DNA from: Smittium mucronatum
Lineage: Eukaryota; Kickxellomycota; Harpellomycetes; Harpellales; Legeriomycetaceae
Length of the DNA: 12,125 bases
Assembly (NCBI GenBank): GCA_001953115.1
Contig: LSSL01005294.1
Coordinates: 1 to 12,125, forward strand
Reading direction: 5' to 3'
The notes under the pieces were generated by a model, which was not told the DNA's origin, did no database searches, and worked only from the letters and a program-made list of their open reading frames with translations. Made by a program: the position numbers and the translations under genes. How positions within the stretch are numbered: the stretch's first letter is position 1; each line of letters starts with the position of its first letter. Of the stretch, positions 1 to 8,055 are shown one piece after another.

Positions 1-1441
1 CTGCTGGCTTTTAGAGCGGTATATCTTTGATTGGATCCAGCCCAGACGGTGCTTTACGTTTTTCTGATTTGATTTGGGTCGGGTACTAGACTTATCAGAG
101 CTAGTAAAGGGAAATTTTGAATGGTCGAGATTAGTTTGGGGGGTGGAAAAGGTACTTGAATTGAAAAGAGAAGGAGTAGGAGTGGAGGCAGAATTATTGG
201 GGGAGTTGGATTGGCTGATGGTAGAGCTGATGCGAGAGTTCAATAGGGAAGGCAGAGGGGAGGGAGTGGTTGGGGAGACTAGTTGGCAGTCAATGGAACG
301 GGCACTTTCAGATCTGGTTAAGAGGGGGATAAAGTCGGAAGTGCTACTGGCATTGGATTTGCGGTGATGGATTTGGTATTTATTGTTGTTGTTGATACTG
401 GGGGTATCGATGGGGAGGGGACTACTGATTTCCTTGATTTTTTTGGCAGGTTTCCGAACGAATTTAGAAAGGTCAGGGATGGATATGGATTTAGATAGGG
501 CGTTAGAAATTCTTGAGCCAAAAGTAGGACCAGTGTTGGGTTTGGGCGTGGATGTGGATGTGGACGTAGATATTGATTGTGGTTTGGTAGGAGCGAAAAG
601 ACGCCGAGATGGTGTTGATTTAGAGGTATTAGACGAGATTGTGGGTACGGTAGGATTTGGAGTTAAGGTAGAGTTAGTTGGTTGTGGGGAGCGGTAAATG
701 GGAGAATAGAGATCGGGTGAGGTTTCGAGGGACGGACGAGGGCTTATAGAAGATAGGATGAAGGGTCGGATATCGAATTTATCGGTACCGGGTGGGGGAC
801 TAGGAGTAGATTGGACAACTATGGAACCTGTAGTTTGCTCACTAGTAGGAGGAGCAGAAACTGCAAAGATTCTAGCAGCCTGTTCAATATTTAAAAGCGG
901 TTGTTTAGGTCGATTTTTAACAGTTTGGGGTTTAATTTGGGTTTTGTAGGAAGGATCATGAGGTCTGAAACTAGAAGAAGGCGAATTTCTAGTATAGCTA
1001 GACGGTTTTAAACTAGACTTTAGCGCTTTACTGCTTGTTTCTAGATTTTTTTGGTTGGGGGTATTGTGATTAGTAGCAGGTACTCTGAGATTGTTGGATA
1101 AAACATGGTCTTTAAAATCAGAATCCCAAGATTTTTGATTAGAGTTTAATTTTTCTAAGCGTAGATTCAACTCCTTTGAGATTTTGCGGTACTTATCTTG
1201 GGTCTTTTGGGATCTGGGACTTAGTGTTATGGGGATAGCGCGGGACTGAGTTTGTTTGTTTCGTAACCGGGCATCAATAGATCCAGTTCCCGCATTTCTA
1301 TGTAAAAAAAATTAAAATTATATAAAAAAGGGGGGGGGAGTAGAATATTATTAGTAGTGGAGGTATATTTTACCTGGTATGGCGGGACAGGAAAGTGGGT
1401 TCGGGTTCGGGCAAATCAAAAGATTCTTTCCCCTGCTGCAT
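1..1441 (-). CDS. 5' part of a large Ser/Pro/Thr-rich, mostly disordered protein (two exons, truncated by window edge)
   Basis: Exon 1 is 1441-1374 (22 codons plus 2 bases), the intron is 1373-1298, and exon 2 is 1297-1 with 432 open codons to the window edge, giving 455 residues so far. The ATG at 1441 is chosen because an in-frame TGA lies five codons upstream (1456-1454) and exon 2 contains no ATG at all. Splicing rebuilds an Arg codon and keeps the frame. Residues 1-50 include a proline/glutamate segment and a basic stretch. About 55-90 is charged and could form an amphipathic or coiled helix (KYRKISKELNLRLEKL). From about 90 to 455 the chain is Ser/Pro/Thr/Asn-rich low-complexity sequence with a Ser-Thr repeat near 260-270, a basic cluster (RKPAKKIKE) near 305, NNNN near 325, and possible basophilic kinase sites (HRKSNAS, RSESARS). 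Third positions are often C, unlike the AT-rich surroundings. I do not recognise the family. Any folded domain is probably beyond the left edge. A signalling, cytoskeletal or polarity scaffold is only a guess. Confidence 0.8.
548..577 (+). repeat. Degenerate GTGGAT hexamer repeat inside the coding exon
   Basis: Five adjacent 6-base units (GTGGAT, GTGGAT, GTGGAC, GTAGAT, ATTGAT). On the minus coding strand they encode an alternating Ser-Thr run around residues 260-270. The unit is a multiple of three, so changes in copy number would keep the frame. Confidence 0.75.
1298..1373 (-). other. Spliceosomal intron, 76 nt
   Basis: On the minus strand the exon ends in CCAG, the intron begins GTAAAATA and ends TTTTTTTTACATAG. 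A TACTAAT branch-site word lies at 1356-1350, about 52 nt before the acceptor. A C9 run followed by a T-rich tract fills the space between. The intron falls between the second and third base of an Arg codon and joins the only ATG-bearing exon to the 432-codon open exon. Confidence 0.8.
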
Positions 1442-2490
1442 AATTATTAAAGCTCACACTCCTTTGTTTCTTCTGACAACCAGTACCAGAAATCAGAATC
1501 GAAAAAAAATAATAAAAAAAAAAAGCTACTGTTAAGGCTAATCCAGAACGAAATTGAAAAAGGAAAAGAGTAAAATTTAAATTCAAGTTGCGAATGCGTA
1601 CTCGCTGTATGAAAATAAAAATAAAACTCGACGTTATCGGATCCTTTTTTTCTAAAAAAGTTTAAAATAAAACTTGCAAGAATTATTCAGCACCACTAAT
1701 GTACATACGATTTGAAAAAGGGGAAAGGATGATGGAGGGATGGAGGTGGAAGGGGTGGTATATTTTGCAACTCTTTAAGAAAACGGACCCACGTTCTATT
1801 TTATTTTATTAAATGAAAGCGAGAATCGCTTCACACAGCGAACTTTAAAAAAGAAAAGCGGAAATAAAAAAAGAGAACCCTCCCCCCATCAAATCTGGCA
1901 GATAGAGGGGGATGGAGTGAGGGCTGGAGAAAATCAGCAGCAACAGCTCGCAAAATGAAAAGCCTGCTTATTTTAGCATCCAGTCCCGCAACAAGATAAG
2001 TGATCGCCAGTTCCCCCCCACCCATCTCCCCTCACACATCCGGGCAAAGAAACGTGAATTGGACCCATCTATAAAACCACATCGAATAGAATGTACGAAT
2101 AAGAGGGCATATTAGCCCGCCATCTCCATCGCCGAAAAAAGGAACCATCACTTTTTTTTATTTTATGGCCATTTCTTGCAATTAGTCTTGATTTGTATCG
2201 ATTTATCTAACAGTGCCGTCCCGATTCGGCGATGATTGACTACCTAATTCTGCTATTTTAGTATTTGACGCTGAAAAAATCGCATATTAGCTATTCAGTT
2301 GACGCAAGAAATACATAATTGCCGCTTTTTAGTATTTTGTAATTTCATGTCCAAAAAAAACTAAAAAACATTCCCAGAATTTACATCTTGTCCAATCATA
2401 TACAAGCATTATATTTAGCAGTATCGCAAATCTCTTTTTTTTTCTATTTGCCAATTTTAATTCGATAGGGGTGGGTTTTTTGCTTGGGAA
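1442..2490. other. Intergenic region upstream of the left gene
   Basis: No supportable gene. It should hold the promoter and leader of the minus-strand gene that starts at 1441. The first 370 bases are A/T-rich with many A runs. About 1840-2110 is a GC-richer patch whose minus strand shows pyrimidine tracts (TTCTCTTTTTTT type), as fungal promoters often do. Beyond 2110 the sequence is AT-rich again. No clear TATA box for the minus gene was found. A TATAAAA word near 2071 points the other way, with no gene directly after it. Confidence 0.5.
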
Positions 2491-2503
2491 ATGACATCTT
2501 CAG

Positions 2504-2508
2504 CCAAT
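2504..2508 (+). promoter_or_regulatory. CCAAT box
   Basis: CCAAT in the context GCCAATCA, 52 bases before a TATATAAA word and about 230 bases before the ATG of the candidate gene at 2738. CCAAT-binding complexes are general in fungi. The spacing to the TATA word makes a plus-strand promoter plausible but not proven. Confidence 0.35.
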
Positions 2509-2559
2509 CACATACATCGTCGACACCTAAAATGCACGCACTGGGAAACTTTTCTTTAT

Positions 2560-2567
2560 TATATAAA
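2560..2567 (+). promoter_or_regulatory. TATA box
   Basis: TATATAAA in a region of moderate GC, downstream of a CCAAT word and upstream of the candidate two-exon gene at 2738. In this AT-rich genome such words arise often by chance, so the weight comes only from the combination with CCAAT, the open frames and the AATAAA signals downstream. Confidence 0.35.
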
Positions 2568-2737
2568 CTAAAAAGTGACCTGAATCCAAAATTAGTAGAT
2601 TTTGATAAATCAAATTCTCGATTTTTACCGCACTGCTTATTGCAAACTCTGTTGCTTGGTTGGAGCTCATGCATAGCCACTCTTGCTTTTCTCATTCGCG
2701 CTGCTTGGAAAATCCCTAAACCTTAAATTCTCCCGAA

Positions 2738-3077
2738 ATGTTACACACGCACTTGGTTCCATCAACTCCATTCGCCACCCTCCCTTCCTATACTATCTTT
2801 TGGTATCTGGACGACTTTCTCGTGCTCCAATTAAACCAAATCCGATACCACCACTTTATTTATTTTTTCTTGCAGTGGGAAAATATCTGCTAGCACTTTT
2901 CGCACCCCCCGTTGGTTCTATCCACCCCCAGCCAAACTGACGGTCTCTGCAGTCCATTTAGCAAGAACCATTGGGGTTTGTCCTATAGGGAATTTACAAA
3001 AGTCTAGTATATTTCATTTTTTTTATCAATGTCGATTTTTTGCCACTTTCGACTGCCCCCAAGGCTCCTATTCCTAA
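2738..3077 (+). CDS. Candidate two-exon small gene, 88-residue product of unknown function
   Basis: Exon 1 is 2738-2802, the intron is 2803-2875 (GTATCT...TTTTTTCTTGCAG, 73 nt), and exon 2 is 2876-3077 ending in TAA. The ATG at 2738 has an in-frame TAA seven codons upstream. Splicing joins exon 1 in phase to a frame open from 2835 to 3074 (80 codons) that has no start codon of its own. The acceptor has a strong pyrimidine tract and the intron length matches the 76-nt intron of the left gene. The product starts MLHTHLVPSTPF and its middle contains PRWFYPPPAKLTVSAVHLAR. No domain was recognised. Without splicing, the same ATG gives only 51 codons ending at 2893. Against the model: no clear CTRAY branch site is visible, and the minus strand is open across part of exon 2. 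It could be a real small gene, a leader exon set of a longer gene, or a decayed gene. Confidence 0.35.
2803..2875 (+). other. Candidate intron, 73 nt
   Basis: Donor GGTATCTGG and acceptor TTTTTTCTTGCAG. The intron lies after the second base of a codon, so the join makes a Cys codon and enters the long open frame at 2877. The branch site is unclear; ATTAAAC near 2831 is the nearest candidate. Confidence 0.4.
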
Positions 3078-3135
3078 TTGGATGAAATGTCCTTTTACCA
3101 CTTTCCATTCTGGCTTAGCTAATACCCAAACACTT

Positions 3136-3258
3136 GTAAAAAACAAGTTCTGGATTTCTACCCTCACTTCCCCATAATAGTACTCGATGCGTTCCGTTCT
3201 GTTACCTATTACTAATTTTGTTTTGTTTACTGTTTTGTCCTTTCCTGCAATCATTCAG
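3136..3258 (+). other. Candidate intron, 123 nt, bridging two stop codons
   Basis: The donor GTAAAA is identical in its first six bases to the confirmed-looking intron of the left gene. TACTAAT at 3210-3216 is a branch-site word 43 nt before the acceptor, followed by a pyrimidine-rich tract and TCATTCAG. The flanking plus frame is open from 2989 to 3174, is broken by adjacent TAA and TAG at 3175-3180, and reopens to a TGA at 3367-3369. The intron removes both stops at phase 0. The downstream exon would encode RHKSTIQNKVDEWFTAKRIL and a Cys/Lys-rich end. How it joins to the upstream two-exon model is unresolved. One option is a GTATAT donor at 3007 with a TTAG acceptor at 3118, which leaves a doubtful 17-nt exon. 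Confidence 0.35.
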
Positions 3259-3369
3259 CGACATAAAAGCACTATTCAAAACAAGGTGGACGAATGGTTT
3301 ACAGCTAAGCGAATCTTGTTAGTAAAATGTCCAAAAAATGGACAATGTAAATGCCTCATCCTCCATTGA
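3259..3369 (+). CDS. Candidate 3' terminal exon, 36 codons
   Basis: Open frame after the candidate acceptor at 3258, ending in TGA at 3367, followed within 6 and 40 bases by AATAAA signals. It encodes a basic, Cys-containing tail (DEWFTAKR, then KCPKNGQCKC) and matches no family I know. Base composition drops sharply to AT-rich just after the stop, as expected at a gene end. If upstream exons are wrongly modelled, this may be a relic. Confidence 0.3.
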   Translation, partial: RHKSTIQNKVDEWFTAKRILLVKCPKNGQCKCLILH

Positions 3370-3374
3370 GTCTG

Positions 3375-3380
3375 AATAAA
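3375..3380 (+). terminator. AATAAA polyadenylation signal
   Basis: AATAAA six bases after the TGA of the candidate terminal exon. A second copy lies at 3409-3414. Such words are common in AT-rich DNA, so support comes from the position at the edge of the GC-richer block. Confidence 0.35.
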
Positions 3381-3408
3381 TCTTTAATCTTCATTATATT
3401 ATAAATTC

Positions 3409-3414
3409 AATAAA
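3409..3414 (+). terminator. Second AATAAA signal
   Basis: AATAAA 29 bases beyond the first one, at the start of the AT-rich desert. Either could serve the candidate plus-strand transcript. Confidence 0.3.
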
Positions 3415-4050
3415 CGACTTTTTATTCAAGAGTCCCGGAAATTGTACGTAAGGGCTATACTCATTAGTTTTGACTCTGAATTATTTTTACAAACCCCTTC
3501 TCCCCCACACCCCCTCATCTCTAATCAGAAAAATATAGTTATTTATCCATCAGTAAAAAAAACCTCCCAGTTTCATTTATTTACAATTACACTTGACAAA
3601 AAAAAAAATCTCAAATATGCACTAGCATTTTGGTACGAGATTTATTGGCTATTATCGACGATTTAGCCATACAATCGACCCTATACATCTGGAAAAAAGA
3701 ACAATTCACATATAGTCTAACCGCACACAAAAATATCGAGTTGATGAGAGTAAAAAGTATTAAAAAAAAGAAGAGAGAGATTATATTACATTTTTATTTT
3801 TTTTCATTTTTTTCTAGAAACTAGTTTACTTTTTTTTTTTTTGTGGATTTATTAAAAAACTGGAAAAAAAACTCCTTGTTCGCTTTTGGAATTCAAAGAT
3901 ATGAAAAGAATATTCTATTTCATCCCTGAATAAAGAATGTTTCTGCACTTGCTCCCCTATTAGAATTAAAGTATATATATATATATAATTTTTTGGAGAA
4001 GCAAAAAAAAAATCGCTGGAAAATTCAATTTGGGTTTTAATATTACCCAG
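3415..4050. other. AT-rich gene-free stretch with T and A runs
   Basis: No supportable gene. It holds T- and A-homopolymers, a TA dinucleotide run at 3972-3987 and C-rich patches around 3490-3515. The longest open frames are 60-75 codons of low-complexity composition and have no coding character. Confidence 0.6.
3972..3987. repeat. (TA)8 microsatellite
   Basis: Eight TA units in AT-rich gene-free DNA. Confidence 0.85.
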
Positions 4051-4618
4051 CAAGTATTCTTTGCTTTATCCTTATTAAACATACCCATTCTTTAATCACA
4101 AATATTCTGATCTTTTTATAAAAACGCCATTTATCTATGTGTTCGTATATGTTTACACTTTCCCTCACCCGCAAAATGCATTTTTTCCTTTCCCAAAAAT
4201 TATCCCAACTTCATTAAAACATCTATCGGATTATAAATGTCCTTTTTTTCATAATATAATGTCAATAATTAACTCTTTAAAATAGTCTTTATAATTAAAT
4301 CATAAAATCCATAGACCTACACTCCCCTCCCCAAAAAAAACATACTCAAACATTCAAATTTCAAAAAAATAAATTATGCTCTAAATCCCAATCAATGCCA
4401 CTCATTATCCATACATTTATACTAATTTTTTCTATGAAAAAACTAAATTTTAAATTACATTTAAATGCGTAAATATCACTGCAGCTCGAATCGCTTACAT
4501 ATATTCTAATATTTAAAAAAAAATCCTTTACTCTCTCTCTCATTTTCTCTTTTATTTAAACACCAAACCTATATCCCCTTATTTTAATAAAATCAACATT
4601 TCTTTTAATATCATTCCA

Positions 4619-4628
4619 CCCCCCCCCC
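4619..4628. repeat. C10 homopolymer
   Basis: Ten consecutive C in a G-free context, followed by a CT-rich stretch. Confidence 0.85.
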
Positions 4629-4719
4629 TTCTCCTCCACTCACCTCTCTTAACCTTTTTTTCTTTTTTAAAAAATGTCGAAATTAATAAATACCATAATC
4701 CTTTATCCCTTTCATTTCA

Positions 4720-4732
4720 AATATATATATAT
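4720..4732. repeat. (AT)6 microsatellite
   Basis: Six and a half AT units in gene-free DNA. Confidence 0.75.
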
Positions 4733-4975
4733 TGCATAACTATGAAAATGTCTTTATTTTTTCTAATATGAATTTCTGGCACAACCAGAATTATTATATT
4801 ACATTTAATCTTTTCTTTTTACAATATAACCCTCTCTTATTCTTTTTTATTTTACTAAAAAAAATATAAAAAAATATTCATCAATTAGTGAATATAATGC
4901 AATAATTTCCTTTGCGAAAAAGATAAATTTCCTTCAAATTCAAAGTTTCTTTTTCCAGAATTAAAGACTTGGATG

Positions 4976-5001
4976 TTTTTTCTTTCTTTCTTTCTTTCTT
5001 T
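4976..5001. repeat. (CTTT)n microsatellite
   Basis: About five to six CTTT units in an uninterrupted run. A second array of the same unit lies near 5680. Confidence 0.85.
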
Positions 5002-5305
5002 ATAAACCCCCAATATCGAAATAATCATCTATCCTTTTTTAAAAATAAAAAAAAACTTATTTTAAAAGCGAATCGATACATTTATTTGTTGATGGATCTA
5101 GTGCTTTAACAATTCTAAATATCTGATAGAGCGGCGGAGCGGAGTTGGTTAGGAAATTTTCGAAAAAATTTCAACTTTTTTTTAAATTCTTTAATAGTAT
5201 TTTTATTCGTTTTTATTAAATTCAAAAAAAAATTCTGCGTAAAAAAAAAATATTCTAAATACCACTTTAATTGCTTTAAAAAATCTTGAACTTTTCAAAA
5301 AAAAA

Positions 5306-5328
5306 CCCCCCCAGGGAGGAGGGGAGGG
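5306..5328. repeat. C7 run followed by a G-tract cluster
   Basis: CCCCCCC at 5306-5312 is followed one base later by GGGAGGAGGGGAGGG (5314-5328). The C run could fold back on the G tracts as a hairpin, or the G tracts could form a G-quadruplex. It stands alone in very AT-rich DNA with A runs on one side and T runs on the other. Confidence 0.6.
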
Positions 5329-5676
5329 CTTGGAAACCCTGAATTTTTTTTTCAAATATAAACGTTACATAAGTGGACTTGTTTTCTAGTCAAAAAAAAA
5401 CAAATAAATTCTGAGCTTAAAAAAAATTCTAAACTTTTTATTCTAAACTAGCAAAAAACAAATAAACAATATTGACCAATCCCTTCCCTCCTCATATACC
5501 CCCACTTTACTATACCATCATGACATATCCTGAAAAATAAAAATTACATGAGCCGAAAGTTTTCATGATAATTTTAGACAATATTTAAAATAAAAAAAAA
5601 ACTAAAAAAGAATCCCCCATACCTCCCTCAATCAGAAAACAGTAATTTTTGGCATATTTATCTTGCCACTTTTCTA

Positions 5677-5696
5677 TTTCTTTCTTTCTTTCTTTC
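5677..5696. repeat. (TTTC)5 microsatellite
   Basis: Five TTTC units, the same motif family as the array near 4980. Confidence 0.85.
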
Positions 5697-5956
5697 CGGA
5701 TTTCATACCCGTAATATTTTTTTCTTCCAACTTTTGCTTTTCAATTACCGCTATTACTAGATAAATATCCGGTGTACCATTTCACAACTAGTCTCACTTT
5801 CCTCCATAAAATTATAAGCTTTATTTTTTGCTTGAATTTAATTCAAATACAGTACAACTGTAGTAATTAAAATTCAATTTTTTCAAACCGTCATAAAATA
5901 ACCCCATATACTGATTTGGCTATACTTGAACTCTCTTATTATTATCTATATTATGA

Positions 5957-5971
5957 ATATATATATATATT
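5957..5971. repeat. (AT)7 microsatellite
   Basis: Seven and a half AT units. Confidence 0.8.
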
Positions 5972-6045
5972 AAATATTTGCATGTGCCACATATAATCTT
6001 TTTTTATGTGTTTTATTTAAAATTCCTAAAACAAAATACATTTCG

Positions 6046-6070
6046 AAAAAAAAAAAAAAAAAAAAAAAAA
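6046..6070. repeat. A25 homopolymer
   Basis: Twenty-five consecutive A, by far the longest homopolymer in the window. It could be ordinary slippage or the tail of an old retroposed copy. No recognisable element body or flanking duplication was seen. Confidence 0.85.
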
Positions 6071-6555
6071 GTTCAAATACCTTGCTCACCATCATAAATT
6101 TATCTAAAATATTTTTTATATTTGGATTTTATCTATTATAGAACAATTTCGCTTGGAATTAACTGGACTTTTGACCAAAAAAAAAAAAAGATAGTATAAT
6201 AAACAAAGCCTGTAAAATTCTACAGATTTTGGAAAATAAGAGCAAAATTAATTGAATAAAAGCCATTCTTACAGTCTAATTTTGGAAAAATTCTGCAAAA
6301 AATTATCCACTCGTGTTTTTGAACAATTTTATTTATTTATTTTCTTTATTCTCATGTGCTGAAAAATTAATTTAGTTTACTTATTATATTTTGAGGTACA
6401 TAAATAAACTGAGGCTCTTCTATTTGCCAATTATTATTTTCTATTTGACGAACACTTAGAATTCTCCAATTATTAGCTATTATAATAAATAAAATATTTC
6501 AATTATAGGATATTTATAGTGATAATTTAACCACCTTACCTGAAAAAAAAATAAG

Positions 6556-6575
6556 ATATATATATATATATATAT
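6556..6575. repeat. (AT)10 microsatellite
   Basis: Ten AT units, the longest dinucleotide array in the window. Confidence 0.85.
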
Positions 6576-8036
6576 TCGATAATCTTTTTATGAAAAAGCA
6601 AAATATAAAGCAAAATAAAACAACAATCAATTAAAAATATTTTAAAACAAATTTTAATCAAAAAAAAAACATTCCAATATTGTTATCAAGATTTTTTCAC
6701 AGAAATTTCCCTGAAATTATCTTACAGAAGTCTTTAGTATAGTTTTTAATGAAGCTATCTTACAATAAATTTCCGTAATGCAAAAAAAAAATTATCGGAC
6801 AGAAATTACAGGTAAAAAAAACAGGTTCTGTACATATTTTTCGGAATTTAAAGAATTTCCTAAATTTTACCTATTTTTTTCAAATTATTTAAACTTATTA
6901 ACGCCAAAATTTAACTTTTATTTTGAAAATAGTTAATCTATAAAATTCAACCCCCACCTCTTCCCCAAAAAAATTTTTTTTTCCTGTTGATTTTATATAA
7001 TATATAAAATGGAGAATATCAACACAAAAAAAAATCCTCTATAATTTCTATAAAGTAGATTTTTTTGATAAAAGAGACTTTATTTATTTTTAAACCGTAC
7101 AAATTAATGTGATTTAAAAGAATATAACCATATCAAGAACTTTTTTCCCTTGTTAAATGATCAAATATATCGTACTCCAATTTTTTTAAGGCATGAATTT
7201 ATTATTTTTAACCCAGCCCACTTAATATAAAAGCTGAAAAATATCATATAATTAGTCTATTTTTGTAACATTATTTTGATATAGCATCATTTGTTTAGCT
7301 AAAATACAATAAGGCATGTTTATAGGTAAAATTTTACAATTTTTCACTTTTTTCAAATCAATTTATCTGTTTTTTTATACCTTTAGGCACTTTTTTTGCT
7401 TATTTTACATAAATTTTATTGTTTGACGTAAATTTGAAAACAGGGTCCGGAAAAAGTAGAAATAATTTGCAATATTCCTCAAATTCTGGATAAATTAGTC
7501 ACATTTCTTTTTTTTTCCATCACTTTAATAATCAAAAACCGTTAAAACTCAGCAAAAAATATCCGTAATTATGGTTGAATAGTTTTTTTTTCACTTTTTC
7601 ACACAAAATATATCATTATAAAAAACAAATTTAAATTCTGGTAAAATCTAATATGTTTATATATATAATATATTAAGGGGTTTTTTTTTTGTTTTCCAAA
7701 TACTTTATTAATATACCACCTGCAAGTTTTGGAATTGAAATTATACTTTTTATAGTCACTTGAAAATAAAAACCACATTTTATTCCAAGGAGAAAGCTTT
7801 TTTTCTATCATAAAAACATTCTTATAGTTATAATTGGGCAGAAATTTTTGAAAAGAGGATAGGAAATTTTAAGCATAATTGGCACAAGAATAAAAAAAAA
7901 TTAGAAATTATATTATTTCTTATTAAAATTGTAAATTTAAGAGATCATGCGATTTTAAAGCTACTTCGAAATTTTAAATTTATCACTTCGATGGTATAAA
8001 AAAAATATATTTTGAGCACAATTATAATTTTTAAGA

Positions 8037-8055
8037 GAAGTGAAGTGAAGTGAAG
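8037..8055. repeat. GAAGT pentanucleotide repeat
   Basis: Just under four copies of GAAGT in tandem at the boundary where the plus strand changes from C-rich to G-rich. Confidence 0.8.

Larger units (their letters stand above)
4051..4870. other. C-rich, G-depleted AT-rich block
   Basis: The plus strand is made almost entirely of A, T and C. From 4494 to 4675 (182 bases) there is no G while there are about 52 C. 4315-4377 and 4801-4860 are also G-free. A C10 run occurs at 4619-4628 and CTCTCTCTCT at 4531-4540. No open frame with coding character was seen on either strand. Confidence 0.7.
4871..8029. other. AT-rich gene desert, low complexity
   Basis: More than 3 kb with no supportable gene, tRNA or rRNA. 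It is dense with A8-A10 and T8-T10 runs, microsatellites (AT, CTTT), and short C-rich and G-rich tracts. Stop codons are frequent in all six frames. The one open frame of note (minus, 7811-7599, 70 codons) is Phe/Lys/Asn/Tyr-rich with no recognisable motif and is best read as chance. Confidence 0.6.

Noticed and set aside
74..949. Plus-strand open frames at 74-367, 383-697 and 758-949, and the minus frame at 318-521
   Set aside because: They lie in other frames across the 432-codon minus-strand exon, use TTG or internal starts in part, and reflect its Ser/Pro-rich codons read backwards or out of frame.
1831..2025. Minus-strand 64-codon frame in the GC-richer patch
   Set aside because: It lies in the presumed promoter or leader of the left gene. 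It ends in a Phe-rich stretch read from a pyrimidine tract, with no motif and no splice partners found.
2228..2276. Possible C/D box snoRNA (ATGATTG ... CTGA)
   Set aside because: The C-box match is imperfect, the terminal stem is not convincing and no C'/D' boxes were seen.
2877..2940. Resemblance of GKYLLALFAPPVG in one frame to the start of PMP3-type membrane proteolipids
   Set aside because: The frame stops soon after, and no second hydrophobic segment or suitable donor follows. A few similar residues are not enough.
2994..3254. Retropepsin-like reading of the 86-codon minus frame
   Set aside because: The strand order of hydrophobic segments is suggestive, but no D-S/T-G catalytic motif was found upstream.
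3442..4543. Frames at 3442-3666, 3630-3824, 4053-3826 and 4543-4361
   Set aside because: They are low-complexity translations of A/T runs and C-rich tracts, overlap each other in different frames and show no coding composition.
7599..7811. Minus-strand 70-codon frame
   Set aside because: Phe/Lys/Asn/Tyr-rich composition expected from AT-rich DNA, with no recognisable motif.
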